Source of the DNA: Burkholderiaceae bacterium
GTDB lineage: Bacteria; Pseudomonadota; Gammaproteobacteria; Burkholderiales; Burkholderiaceae_C
Direction of reading: 5' to 3'
Assembly (NCBI GenBank): GCA_030123545.1
Contig: CP126124.1
Span: forward strand, 3,224,001-3,288,000
DNA length: 64,000 nucleotides
Shown here: in pieces, positions 9,341-17,454 of the stretch
Position numbering within the stretch: position 1 is the first letter of the stretch
How the letters are laid out: each line of letters begins with the position of its first letter
Position numbers and translations under genes: made by a program
Notes under the pieces: generated by a model
The model's database searches: none
What the model saw: only the letters and a program-made list of their open reading frames with translations
What the model was told of the DNA's origin: nothing

Positions 9341-10891
9341 ATGAGCACCTCGCCGCTGCAGCCCGCCGACTACCTGAAGAAGATCCTCAACGCGAAGGTC
9401 TACGACGTCGCGATCGAATCGCCACTGGAACCCGCTCGCGCGTTGAGCCGCCGCCTGCACAACCGCGTGCTGCTCAAGCGCGAGGACCAGCAGCCGGTGT
9501 TCAGCTTCAAGCTGCGCGGCGCGTACAACAAGATGGCGCAGCTCGCGCCCGAGCAGCTCGCGCAGGGCGTGATCTGCGCGTCGGCCGGCAACCATGCGCA
9601 GGGCGTGGCGCTCGGCGCGCACAAGCTCGGAACACGCGCGGTGGTGGTGATGCCGACCACCACGCCGCAGGTCAAGGTCGATGCGGTGAAGACGCTCGGC
9701 GCCGAGGTGGTGTTGCAGGGCGACAGCTATTCCGACGCGTACCAGCACGCGGTGCAGCTTGGGCGCGAGCAGAACCTGACGTTCGTGCATCCGTTCGACG
9801 ACCCGGACGTGATCGCCGGCCAGGGCACGATCGCGATGGAGATGCTGCGCCAGCACCAGGGGCCGCTCGACGCGGTGTTCGTCGCGGTCGGTGGCGGCGG
9901 GCTGATTTCGGGCGTGGCCAATTACATCAAGGCGGTGCGGCCCGAGATCAAGGTGATCGGCGTGCAGACCGTCGATTCGGACGCGATGCTGCGCTCGGTG
10001 CGCGCCGGCGAACGCGTGACGCTCTCCGACGTCGGCCTGTTCGCCGACGGCACCGCGGTCAAGCTGGTCGGCGAGGAGACCTTCCGCATCGCGCGCGGCT
10101 TGGTCGACGACTACGTGGTGGTCGACACCGACGCGGTGTGCGCGGCGATCAAGGACGTGTTCATCGACACGCGCAGCATCGTCGAGCCATCCGGCGCGCT
10201 CGCGGTCGCCGCGATCAAGCAGTACGTCGCGCGGCATCACACCCGCGGCGAAACCTATGCCGCGATCCTGTGCGGCGCGAACATCAACTTCGACCGGCTC
10301 CGCTTCGTCGCCGAGCGCGCCGAGGTCGGCGAGGAACGCGAGGCGCTGTTCGCGGTCACGATCCCCGAGGCCATCGGCAGCTTTCGCCGCTTCTGCGAGG
10401 TGGTCGGCCAGCTGCCGGGCGGGCCGCGCAACGTGACCGAATTCAACTACCGCATCAGCGACGCAAAGCGCGCCCATGTGTTCGTCGGCCTGACGACGCA
10501 CGGGCGCGGCGAATCGCCGCGCATTGCCGAGAACTTCCATAAGCACGGCTTCGACGCGCTGGACCTGACGCAGGATGAGCTGGCGAAGGAGCATGTCCGC
10601 CACATGGTCGGCGGGCACTCGTCGCTCGCCAGCGACGAGCGGCTGCTGCGCTTCGTGTTCCCGGAGCGGCCCGGCGCGCTGATGAAATTCCTGAACCTGC
10701 TGCGTCCCGGCTGGAACATCTCGCTGTTCCACTACCGCAATCAGGGCGCGGACTACGGCAGCATCCTGGTCGGCCTGCAGGTGCCGCCAAGCGACCACCG
10801 CGCGTTCGAGCAGTACTTGGACACGCTCGGCTACCCCTGGGTCGAGGAAACCGGCAACCCGGCGTACCGGCTATTCCTGCAGACGAAGTGA
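9341..10891 (+). CDS. ilvA: Biosynthetic threonine ammonia-lyase (threonine dehydratase)
   Basis: A 516-residue PLP enzyme converting threonine to 2-oxobutanoate, the first step toward isoleucine. The Schiff-base lysine is K57 in FSFKLRG, and the phosphate-binding loop is VGGGGLISG (about 183-191). The N-terminal catalytic domain (to about 320) is followed by two ACT-like regulatory domains (about 328-420 and 425-510), marking the feedback-regulated biosynthetic form; length matches E. coli IlvA. The start MSTSPLQPADYLKKIL matches the family start. A frame open 48 bases further upstream lacks support. Confidence 0.96.
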   Translation: MSTSPLQPADYLKKILNAKVYDVAIESPLEPARALSRRLHNRVLLKREDQQPVFSFKLRGAYNKMAQLAPEQLAQGVICASAGNHAQGVALGAHKLGTRAVVVMPTTTPQVKVDAVKTLGAEVVLQGDSYSDAYQHAVQLGREQNLTFVHPFDDPDVIAGQGTIAMEMLRQHQGPLDAVFVAVGGGGLISGVANYIKAVRPEIKVIGVQTVDSDAMLRSVRAGERVTLSDVGLFADGTAVKLVGEETFRIARGLVDDYVVVDTDAVCAAIKDVFIDTRSIVEPSGALAVAAIKQYVARHHTRGETYAAILCGANINFDRLRFVAERAEVGEEREALFAVTIPEAIGSFRRFCEVVGQLPGGPRNVTEFNYRISDAKRAHVFVGLTTHGRGESPRIAENFHKHGFDALDLTQDELAKEHVRHMVGGHSSLASDERLLRFVFPERPGALMKFLNLLRPGWNISLFHYRNQGADYGSILVGLQVPPSDHRAFEQYLDTLGYPWVEETGNPAYRLFLQTK

Positions 10892-10918
10892 CGCGCGCTG
10901 GGTGCGGCGACAGCACGG

Positions 10919-10984
10919 TTGCTATTATTTATATAGCAACATGTGAAGCAATCACCTTCGCTTGCGCCAGATTTCATTCAAAAG
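10919..10984 (+). repeat. Dispersed ATAGC-type repeat, copy 2 (after ilvA)
   Basis: It begins TTGCTATTATTTATATAGCA, an AT-rich inverted repeat, continues with CGCTTGCGCCAGATTTC and ends TTCAAAA. The block order is the same as in the copies in gspF and upstream of leuB. It fills the gap between ilvA and the convergent gspC. Confidence 0.6.
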
Positions 10985-11042
10985 CGCGGCGGCGCTACGC
11001 GAAAAAGCGACACGCGGTGCGCGCAGCCCCGGGGGCATTTCA
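10984..11042 (-). repeat. Stop-codon-abutting repeat, copy 2 (gspC side, diverged)
   Basis: Read on the minus strand it begins TGAAATGCCCCCGGGGCTGC, where TGA is the gspC stop codon, and continues GCGCACCGCGTGTCGC. It is diverged from the osmC and gspI copies but keeps the same order. Confidence 0.6.
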
Positions 11043-11480
11043 CTGCTTGAGCGGGGGCAGTTCCAACGTCAGCCGTGCCGGCGCGTCCATCGCGGCAGCG
11101 AGCACGGCCTTGCGCGGCGCGACCGATTGCAGCAGCAGGCCGGCATGGACCGGTGCGCCGACCCGGTACGGCTTCGCGGGCCGGCCGTCGATCGCGATCA
11201 GCGCGGCACCGGCGCCGTCCGGATCGGCCACGACCCCCAACAGCGCATAACTGCCGCCCGCTGCAGCAGCGGTGGCGGCGGGCGCTCCGGCGCCGAGCAG
11301 TTGCGCGACACGCTGCGGATCGGGCGCCGCAGCGCCGAAGCCGGCCGCCGCAGCCACGCCGCGCGCGCCCGGCGACACAACGAGCTTCAGCGCCCAGAAC
11401 ACCACGCTGGCCGCCGCCAGCGCCCACACCAGGAATGTGACACTGTGCAACCATCCGTTGCGGCGCGAATTCGACGGCAT
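11040..11480 (-). CDS. gspC: Type II secretion inner-membrane protein GspC (short form)
   Basis: A 146-residue GspC. A short cytoplasmic N-terminus is followed by one membrane helix (about 15-35), an Ala-rich linker and a homology-region-like beta domain (SYALLGVVADPDGAGAALIAIDG, then AKPYRVG). GspC links the inner-membrane platform to the secretin. It lacks the C-terminal PDZ or coiled-coil domain of longer GspC proteins, as in Burkholderia-type systems. The start at 11480 (MPSNSRRNGW) leaves 64 bases to the divergent gspG start, where both promoters must lie. Its stop codon adjoins a dispersed repeat. Confidence 0.85.
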   Translation of the reverse strand: MPSNSRRNGWLHSVTFLVWALAAASVVFWALKLVVSPGARGVAAAAGFGAAAPDPQRVAQLLGAGAPAATAAAAGGSYALLGVVADPDGAGAALIAIDGRPAKPYRVGAPVHAGLLLQSVAPRKAVLAAAMDAPARLTLELPPLKQ

Positions 11481-11544
11481 GCGGCGATTATCATTGCAAC
11501 GCCGTTGCTCTTCGCCCCGCCCGTGCGCACACGGGCCCGCCCCC

Positions 11545-11985
11545 ATGACCCTGATCCCCCCTCCCTCGCGCCGGCGCGCGCAGGCCGGCTTCACCCTGAT
11601 CGAACTGATGGTGGTGCTGGTGATCATCGGCGTATTGGCCGCGCTGATCGTGCCGAACGTGCTCGAACGCGCCGACGACGCCCGGGTGACCGCCGCGCGC
11701 ACCGACGTCAACAACATCATGCAGGCGCTCAAGCTCTACAAGCTCGACAACCAGCGCTACCCGACCGCCGAACAGGGCCTGCAGGCGCTGGTGACCAAGC
11801 CGACCACGCCGCCGATCCCGGCTAACTGGAAACCGTATCTGGACAAGCTGCCGAACGACCCCTGGGGGCATCCGTACCAGTACCTGAACCCGGGCGTGAA
11901 GGGCGAGGTCGACGTGATGTCCTTCGGCGCGGACGGGCAGCCCGGCGGCGAGGGCAAGAATGCCGACATCGGCAGCTGGCAATAG
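11545..11985 (+). CDS. gspG: Type II secretion major pseudopilin GspG
   Basis: A 146-residue major pseudopilin. After an 18-residue leader (PSRRRAQAG) comes the prepilin peptidase site before FTLIELMVVLVIIG, with E5 of the mature protein present. The C-terminal part has the typical GspG calcium-loop sequences NDPWGHPYQYLNPG and DVMSFGADGQPGGEG. It opens the operon gspGHIJKLMNDEF. I chose the ATG at 11545 because it gives the short leader expected for pseudopilins. Confidence 0.96.
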   Translation: MTLIPPPSRRRAQAGFTLIELMVVLVIIGVLAALIVPNVLERADDARVTAARTDVNNIMQALKLYKLDNQRYPTAEQGLQALVTKPTTPPIPANWKPYLDKLPNDPWGHPYQYLNPGVKGEVDVMSFGADGQPGGEGKNADIGSWQ

Positions 11986-12055
11986 CGGGAATTGCGCGAA
12001 TCGCGCGGCCTGCGCGCGGCAAGCGACCGATCGCGCTTCGCGCCCCGCGCGCGCG

Positions 12056-12499
12056 ATGGCGAAGGGCTTCACGCTGATCGAGTTGATGGTGGTCGTCACG
12101 ATCATCGCACTCGCCTCGGCCGGCGTCGGCTTCGCGCTGCGCGACTCGTCGCAGACGCGGCTCGAGCGCGAGGGCGACCGGCTCGCCGCGCTGCTGGAAG
12201 CCGCGCGAGCGCAATCACGCAGCACCGGGGTCGCGATCGTCTGGCGCGCCAGCGCTACCGGGTTCCGGTTCGACGGCGCGGCGCCCGACGCGTTCCCCGA
12301 ACGCTGGCTCGACGCCGACACCCGCGTCAGCCAGGCCGGCGATCCGGCCGGCGCGCCGCCTGCGCTCACCCTCGGGCCCGAGCCGCTGATCGGACCGCAG
12401 GCCGTGCTGCTCACGAGCGCCGACCATCCGCAGCAGGCGGTGCGCGTCGCCACCGACGGGCTGCGCCCGTTCACTGCGCAACCCCAGGCCATGCCATGA
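12056..12499 (+). CDS. gspH: Type II secretion minor pseudopilin GspH
   Basis: A 147-residue minor pseudopilin. A very short leader MAKG is followed by FTLIELMVVVTIIALASAG, with the conserved Glu at +5. The rest fits the GspH domain. The ATG at 12056 is preferred because it places the cleavage site four residues in; an in-frame upstream start would overlap gspG and give a 35-residue leader. It ends in an ATGA overlap with gspI. Confidence 0.9.
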   Translation: MAKGFTLIELMVVVTIIALASAGVGFALRDSSQTRLEREGDRLAALLEAARAQSRSTGVAIVWRASATGFRFDGAAPDAFPERWLDADTRVSQAGDPAGAPPALTLGPEPLIGPQAVLLTSADHPQQAVRVATDGLRPFTAQPQAMP

Positions 12500-12852
12500 A
12501 GCGCACGCGCGGCTTCACGCTGATCGAGGTGCTGGTCGCGCTGGCGATCGTCGCGATCGCGCTCGCTGCTGGCACCGAAGCGACGATGGCGCTGACAAGG
12601 CATGCCCAGCGGCAGTCCGATGTGCTGCTGGCGCGGCTGTGCGCCGAAAACGTGCTGGTGCGCGCGCGGCTGGCGCGCCGGCTGCCCGGCGTCGGCGATT
12701 CGAGCGAGATCTGCGAACAGGCCGGCCATGCGTTCAACGTCGCCATCCGCGTGCGACCGACGCCGAACCCGAACTTCCAGCGGGTCGATGCCCGCGTCTC
12801 CGATGGCGGCGTGCCGGTGCTGGCTCTGTCGACCATCGTCGGGCGGTTCTGA
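12496..12852 (+). CDS. gspI: Type II secretion minor pseudopilin GspI
   Basis: A 118-residue minor pseudopilin with leader MKRTRG and mature start FTLIEVLVALAIVAIAL. In the family GspI nucleates the pseudopilus tip with GspJ and GspK. It overlaps gspH by four bases. Its stop codon is immediately followed by a 120-base dispersed repeat that separates it from gspJ, so the otherwise tight operon is opened here. Confidence 0.92.
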   Translation: MKRTRGFTLIEVLVALAIVAIALAAGTEATMALTRHAQRQSDVLLARLCAENVLVRARLARRLPGVGDSSEICEQAGHAFNVAIRVRPTPNPNFQRVDARVSDGGVPVLALSTIVGRF

Positions 12853-12973
12853 TGAACCACCCCCAGGCTGCGCGCACTGCGTGTCGCTTCGCCAACCCCC
12901 TGCGAGGGGGCACCGCCAGCGGCCGGGCCAAGCCCGATCCGCGGCGGTCGCTTGTATGGCCTGCTCCGCGGCC
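12853..12973 (+). repeat. Stop-codon-abutting repeat, copy 3 (between gspI and gspJ)
   Basis: It starts TGAACCACCCCCAGGCTGCG directly after the gspI stop codon, passes through CAACCCCCTGCGAGGGGG and ends ATGGCCTGCTCCGCGGCC. It is nearly identical in layout to the osmC copy at 8495-8614. The inner CCCCCTGCGAGGGGG can form a hairpin. Confidence 0.8.
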
Positions 12974-13032
12974 TTCGGTCCCATTGAGTTTCATCCGCCG
13001 CGGGTCGCGTGAAGCGTGGCGGAGCAACTGAG

Positions 13033-13734
13033 ATGAAGGCGAGCGAAATGACGTCTCGTCGCGGGCAGCGACCGTCGGCGAACGGATTCACGCTGGTCGA
13101 ACTGCTGGTCGCGATCGCGATCCTCGCGCTGCTCGCGCTGCTGAGCTGGCGCGGGCTCGACGCGATGGCGCGCGGCCAGGCCCGTACGCACGAGCGCGCG
13201 GACGAGCTGCTCGCGCTGCAGGCCGGCCTCACCCAGTGGAGCGATGACCTAGACGCGCTGATGCAGGAGCCGCCGCTGCCGGCCATCGCCTGGGACGGCC
13301 GCGTGCTGCGTCTGACACGCACCGCGCCCAGCGCCAGCGACGGCATGCTGGTGGTCGCATGGACCCGGCGCGATGCGGGCGACGGCAGCCGCTGGCTGCG
13401 CTGGCAGTCGCCGCCGCTGCACACGGTCGGCGATCTGACCCAGGCCTGGGCTGCGGCGCAGCAATGGGCGCAAAGCCCGGCAGAGCGCGATGCGGCGCGC
13501 GACATCGACGTGCTGCCGCTGACGAACTGGCAGCTGTATTTCTTCGTGGGTGGAGCATGGACCGCGCCGCAGTCCGGCGCTGCCGCGAACCCGCTGTTGC
13601 TCGCGATGGGCGCGCAGAACGCCAGCGTGCCCGACGGCGTGCGTCTCGTGCTGACCTTGCCGAGCGGCCATGCGCTCGCCGGCACGCTGACGCAAGACTG
13701 GGTTCGGCCCACGCTCGGCGGGGCGGCGCCGTGA
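13033..13734 (+). CDS. gspJ: Type II secretion minor pseudopilin GspJ
   Basis: A 233-residue pseudopilin. A polar leader of about 17 residues ends ANG, before FTLVELLVAIAILALLALLSW with Glu at +5. The large C-terminal domain matches GspJ in length. I chose the ATG at 13033, with GGAG about ten bases upstream; a GTG at 13009 and an ATG at 13048 are alternatives. It overlaps gspK in a GTGA junction. Confidence 0.9.
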   Translation: MKASEMTSRRGQRPSANGFTLVELLVAIAILALLALLSWRGLDAMARGQARTHERADELLALQAGLTQWSDDLDALMQEPPLPAIAWDGRVLRLTRTAPSASDGMLVVAWTRRDAGDGSRWLRWQSPPLHTVGDLTQAWAAAQQWAQSPAERDAARDIDVLPLTNWQLYFFVGGAWTAPQSGAAANPLLLAMGAQNASVPDGVRLVLTLPSGHALAGTLTQDWVRPTLGGAAP

Positions 13735-14798
13735 CGTCGCGCGACCGCCGTGGTGATCGGCAGCGCGGCGCGGCGCTGCTGATGGCGATGCTGGTGGTGA
13801 CGCTGGTCGCGACCTTCGCCTCGCTGGCGGCCTGGCAGCAGTGGCGCGCGAGCGAGGTCGAAGGCGCGGAACGCGCGCGCTCGCAGGCCGGCTGGGTGCT
13901 GGTCGGTGCGCTCGACTGGGCGCGGCTGATCCTCGCCGAGGACGGGCGCGCCGGCGGCGCCGACTACCTGGCGGAGCCCTGGGCGGTGCCGCTGGAAGAG
14001 GCGCGCCTCTCGACCTTTCTCGCGGCCGGCCAGAACGACTCGGGCGCCGCCGACATCGACGACGCCGCGAACAACGTGTTCCTGTCCGGCCGCATCATCG
14101 ACCTGCAGTCGCGGCTGAACGTGCTCGATCTGGTTGACGGCGGCCAGATCTCGCCGCCGGCGCTGGCGGCGTTCGGACGGCTGTTCGCGCTGCTTGGGCT
14201 GCCGACCACGGAACTGGACCTGCTGGCAACCAGCTTGAAACTGGCGCTGGCAGCGGCCAACGCTGCCGCGCCGCCGGTAGCCGCTGCGAGCGCAGCAACC
14301 GGCAGCACTGTGGCGAGCCCGGATGGACCCGCCGCCGGCGCGAATCCGGCCGCGCCGCTGCTGCCGCAGCGGGTCGGGCAACTGGTCTGGCTCGGGCTGT
14401 CGCCGACGACCGTGGCAGCCTTGCGACCGTACGTGACGCTGCTGCCGATGCGCACCCCGGTGAATCTGAACACCGCGAGCGCCGCTGTGCTGTACGCCAG
14501 CATTCCGGGCATCGCGCTGGCCGACGCCCAGCGCCTGGTGACGCAGCGCACGCAGACGCATTTCGCGACCCTGGCCGACGCGAGCGCCGCGATCGGCCGC
14601 GCATCGGTCGTGCTCAGTCCGGCACTGTACGGGGTCGCATCGAGCTTCTTCGAGGTGCGCGGCCGGCTGCGGATCGACCAGACCGTGGTGCAGGAGCGCT
14701 CGGTGGTGCAGCGCCAGGGCATCACCGTGCGCGTGCTGTGGAGCGAGCGCGGCGTGCCGGCCGGCGAGGCCGCCGATCCCGCGCTGAGCGGAGACTGA
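13731..14798 (+). CDS. gspK: Type II secretion minor pseudopilin GspK
   Basis: A 355-residue tip pseudopilin starting at a GTG that overlaps the gspJ stop. The N-terminal segment (QRGAALLMAMLVVTLVATFASLAAW) lacks Glu at +5, as usual for GspK. A hallmark PVNLNTASAAVLYASIPGI helix-hairpin region lies at about 243-262. An Ala/Pro-rich stretch (about 180-212) is probably a lineage-specific loop. In the family GspK caps the pseudopilus through the GspI-GspJ-GspK complex. Confidence 0.92.
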   Translation: MTSRDRRGDRQRGAALLMAMLVVTLVATFASLAAWQQWRASEVEGAERARSQAGWVLVGALDWARLILAEDGRAGGADYLAEPWAVPLEEARLSTFLAAGQNDSGAADIDDAANNVFLSGRIIDLQSRLNVLDLVDGGQISPPALAAFGRLFALLGLPTTELDLLATSLKLALAAANAAAPPVAAASAATGSTVASPDGPAAGANPAAPLLPQRVGQLVWLGLSPTTVAALRPYVTLLPMRTPVNLNTASAAVLYASIPGIALADAQRLVTQRTQTHFATLADASAAIGRASVVLSPALYGVASSFFEVRGRLRIDQTVVQERSVVQRQGITVRVLWSERGVPAGEAADPALSGD

Positions 14799-14917
14799 GC
14801 AGCGCGTCGCTGGCAAGCGCCGGGGCCGGTGCGACATCACCGGACGCGCAGGATGCCGGATGAACGCCTGTTCGCCACAGCAGGCACTCCCTACAATGGG
14901 CCGCAAAAATTTCCTCC

Positions 14918-16162
14918 ATGGCCACGCTGATCGTCCACCTGCCGTCCGAGCCCGTCGTCGCCACGACCCGGCTCGAATATGTGTTGGCGTCCGACCGGCA
15001 TGCGCAGTCCGGCAGTGCCGGCACCGCCCCGGCGGCGCTGCTGCCGCAGGCCGCGGGCGGCGAGTTGGTGGCGATCGTGCCGCCGGCGTTGCTTTCCTGG
15101 CACCGAATCACGCTGCCGCCCGGAAACATCGGCTCGCCCAGCCGGCTGCGCGCAGTGCTCGAAGGCCTGCTCGAAGAGCGTCTGCTCGACGACCCCGGCA
15201 CGCTGCATTTCGCGCTCGAGCCGCAGGCGCGCGCCGGCGCGTCGGCCTGGGTCGCGGCATGCGATAAGAATTGGCTGCGCAGCGCACTGACGGTGCTCGA
15301 GGTGGCCGGGCGGCCGGTGGCGCGCATCGTCCCGGAATTCGCGCCCGAACTGGCAACGTCGGCACGGCCGGTCTGGCATGCGATCGGAACGCCGGAGCAG
15401 GCGCAACTGGTGCTGACCGGCGCCGGCGTGACCCTGCTGCCGCTGACCCGGGCCGGCACGGCGCTTGCGGCCGGTGCGGCCGGCGCGGCCGGCGCCTTGG
15501 ATGCCGCGCCCGATGCCGTGCGCTTGGTCGCCGAGCCGGCCGTCGCGGAACTCGCCGAGCACCTGCTGCAACGCCCAGTGGCATTGGAGGCGGGCGCGCA
15601 GCGCTGGTTGCGCGCGGCCGCTTCGCCGTGGGACCTGGCGCAATTCGATTTCGCCAGCTCGGGCCGCAGCCGCGTCGCAAAAAGACTGGTCGGGTTCTGG
15701 CAGACCGCGGCCCATGCGCCGCAGTGGCGCGCGGCGCGCTGGGGACTGGGGCTGTTGCTGCTGGCGCAGATCGTCGGGCTGAACGCCTGGGCCTGGCACG
15801 AACGTGCCGGCCTTGAGCGCGTGCGTGGCTTGATCCGCGCCACGCTGACCCAGACCTTTCCGGACGTCAGGGTGGTGGTGGACGCGCCGCTGCAGATGGC
15901 GCGCGAAGTCGATGCGTTGCGCCAGGCCACCGGCGCCGCGTCCGACCGCGACCTGGAAGCCATGCTCGGCGCGTTGAGTGCCGCAGTGCCGGCCGGCCGG
16001 CGCGTCGCGGCGATCGAATTTGCACCCGGCGAACTGAGCGTGAAGGGCCTGCAATTGAGCACGGCCGAACTTGCCGCGGCAACCGGCAAGCTGCAGGCGC
16101 GGGGTTATCGGGCGAGCGGCGATGGCACCGCGCTGACGATACGGCAGGGGATGGCGCGATGA
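14918..16162 (+). CDS. gspL: Type II secretion inner-membrane platform protein GspL
   Basis: A 414-residue platform protein. The N-terminal cytoplasmic actin-like domain (about 1-265) should bind the GspE ATPase. A single membrane helix (WGLGLLLLAQIVGLNAWAW, about 273-292) follows, then a periplasmic ferredoxin-like domain that pairs with GspM. It sits 119 bases after gspK and overlaps gspM by four bases. Confidence 0.9.
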   Translation: MATLIVHLPSEPVVATTRLEYVLASDRHAQSGSAGTAPAALLPQAAGGELVAIVPPALLSWHRITLPPGNIGSPSRLRAVLEGLLEERLLDDPGTLHFALEPQARAGASAWVAACDKNWLRSALTVLEVAGRPVARIVPEFAPELATSARPVWHAIGTPEQAQLVLTGAGVTLLPLTRAGTALAAGAAGAAGALDAAPDAVRLVAEPAVAELAEHLLQRPVALEAGAQRWLRAAASPWDLAQFDFASSGRSRVAKRLVGFWQTAAHAPQWRAARWGLGLLLLAQIVGLNAWAWHERAGLERVRGLIRATLTQTFPDVRVVVDAPLQMAREVDALRQATGAASDRDLEAMLGALSAAVPAGRRVAAIEFAPGELSVKGLQLSTAELAAATGKLQARGYRASGDGTALTIRQGMAR

Positions 16163-16653
16163 CGGCCGGGCTCGCTGCCGTGAAGGCGCGCTGGGAAACG
16201 CTTGCGCCGCGCGAGCGGATGCTGGTGCGCGGCGCGCTGGGCTTGATCGGCGTCGCGCTGTTGTGGGCGTGGCTGCTCGCGCCGGCATTGCACACGCTGC
16301 GGGGTGCCGACGCCGAGCAGCGCCAGCTTGCGCAACAACTCGAGCAGATGAAGCGATTGCAGTCGCAGGCACAGGCGCTGAAGTCGCAGCCCAAGCTGGC
16401 ACGCGACGAGGCGCTGCGCGCGCTGCAGGCCTCGACGGCCGCGCTGGGCAGCGGCGCGCAGCTCACGCTGGTCGGGGGGCGCGCGACAGTGACCTTCAAG
16501 GGCGTGTCGGCCGAGACGCTCGTGGCCTGGCTGACGCAGGCGCGGATCAACGCACGCGCGCTGCCGACCGATGCGCGGCTCAGCCGGGACGGCGGCGCGA
16601 CCGGTGACGCCCGCTGGGGCGGCACCGTGGTGCTGAGCCTGCCGGAGCGGTGA
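16159..16653 (+). CDS. gspM: Type II secretion inner-membrane protein GspM
   Basis: A 164-residue single-pass protein. A short cytoplasmic start (WETLAPRERMLVRG) leads into one helix (about 24-42), then a coiled-coil stretch and the small periplasmic domain (TFKGVSAETLVAWLTQ). It partners GspL in the assembly platform. ATGA overlap with gspL and TGATG overlap with gspN show tight coupling. Confidence 0.9.
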   Translation: MTAGLAAVKARWETLAPRERMLVRGALGLIGVALLWAWLLAPALHTLRGADAEQRQLAQQLEQMKRLQSQAQALKSQPKLARDEALRALQASTAALGSGAQLTLVGGRATVTFKGVSAETLVAWLTQARINARALPTDARLSRDGGATGDARWGGTVVLSLPER

Positions 16654-17450
16654 TGACGCGCCCACCGGTCCGGCCTCGTCCCGCGCGCGGACCCACGGTG
16701 CCGGCGCTGGCCGGCGCGGCCGTGGGCGCACTCGTCGCCGCCTTGGTGTTCGCGCCGGCAAGCTGGCTCACGGCGCGGGTCGAGCGCGCGAGCGGCGGCC
16801 GGGTGCAGTTGATGCAGCCGCAGGGAACGGTGTGGAACGGATCCGCCGAGTTGGTGCTGACCGGAGGCGCAGGCAGCCGCGCGGCGCTGGCGTTGCCGGG
16901 CGCGGTCCGCTGGAAGCTGAGGCCCGACTGGCGCGGGCTGCGGGCGCAGGTCGATGCCGACTGCTGCACCCCGCAACCGCTGCGGCTGCAGTTCAGCCCG
17001 CGCTGGGGGGGTGGTCGCCTGATGCTGGCGGACGGCCGATCGCAATGGCCGGCAACGCTGCTGGCCGGCCTGGGCACGCCGTGGAATACGGTGCAGCCCG
17101 AGGGCGCGTTGGTACTTTCGACCAAAGGGCTTTCAGTAGAATGGGTCAAGGGTCGCCTGACCCTGGCCGGCCAGGCCCGGCTCGACGCGAACGGGCTGTC
17201 GTCGCGCCTGTCGACCCTGAAACCCATGGGCAGCTATCGATTGACACTCGACGGTGGCGTGACGCCGCACCTCCGCCTGGAAACGCTGGACGGCAGTCTG
17301 CAGCTGGCCGGCAGCGGAGAATGGGCGGGGTCGAACTGGCGCTTTCGCGGTGTCGCCCAGGCTGCCCCTGACCGAGCGGCCGCGCTCTCCAACCTGCTGA
17401 ACATCATCGGACGGCGCGACGGCGAACGCTCGATCATCACGATTGGATAA
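16653..17450 (+). CDS. gspN: Type II secretion protein GspN
   Basis: A 265-residue GspN, a poorly understood accessory protein of some type II systems. One N-terminal membrane segment (about 16-38) is followed by a beta-rich periplasmic domain that includes GTVWNGSAELVL, a typical GspN motif. I chose the ATG at 16653, which overlaps the gspM stop; a GTG three bases earlier is in frame. The last bases lie five bases before the gspD ATG. Confidence 0.88.
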   Translation: MTRPPVRPRPARGPTVPALAGAAVGALVAALVFAPASWLTARVERASGGRVQLMQPQGTVWNGSAELVLTGGAGSRAALALPGAVRWKLRPDWRGLRAQVDADCCTPQPLRLQFSPRWGGGRLMLADGRSQWPATLLAGLGTPWNTVQPEGALVLSTKGLSVEWVKGRLTLAGQARLDANGLSSRLSTLKPMGSYRLTLDGGVTPHLRLETLDGSLQLAGSGEWAGSNWRFRGVAQAAPDRAAALSNLLNIIGRRDGERSIITIG

Positions 17451-17454
17451 CCGC

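Noticed and set aside
12853..13032. A transposon or insertion sequence between gspI and gspJ
   Set aside because: The stretch is only about 180 bases, has no transposase frame and no target duplication; it is better described as a short dispersed repeat.
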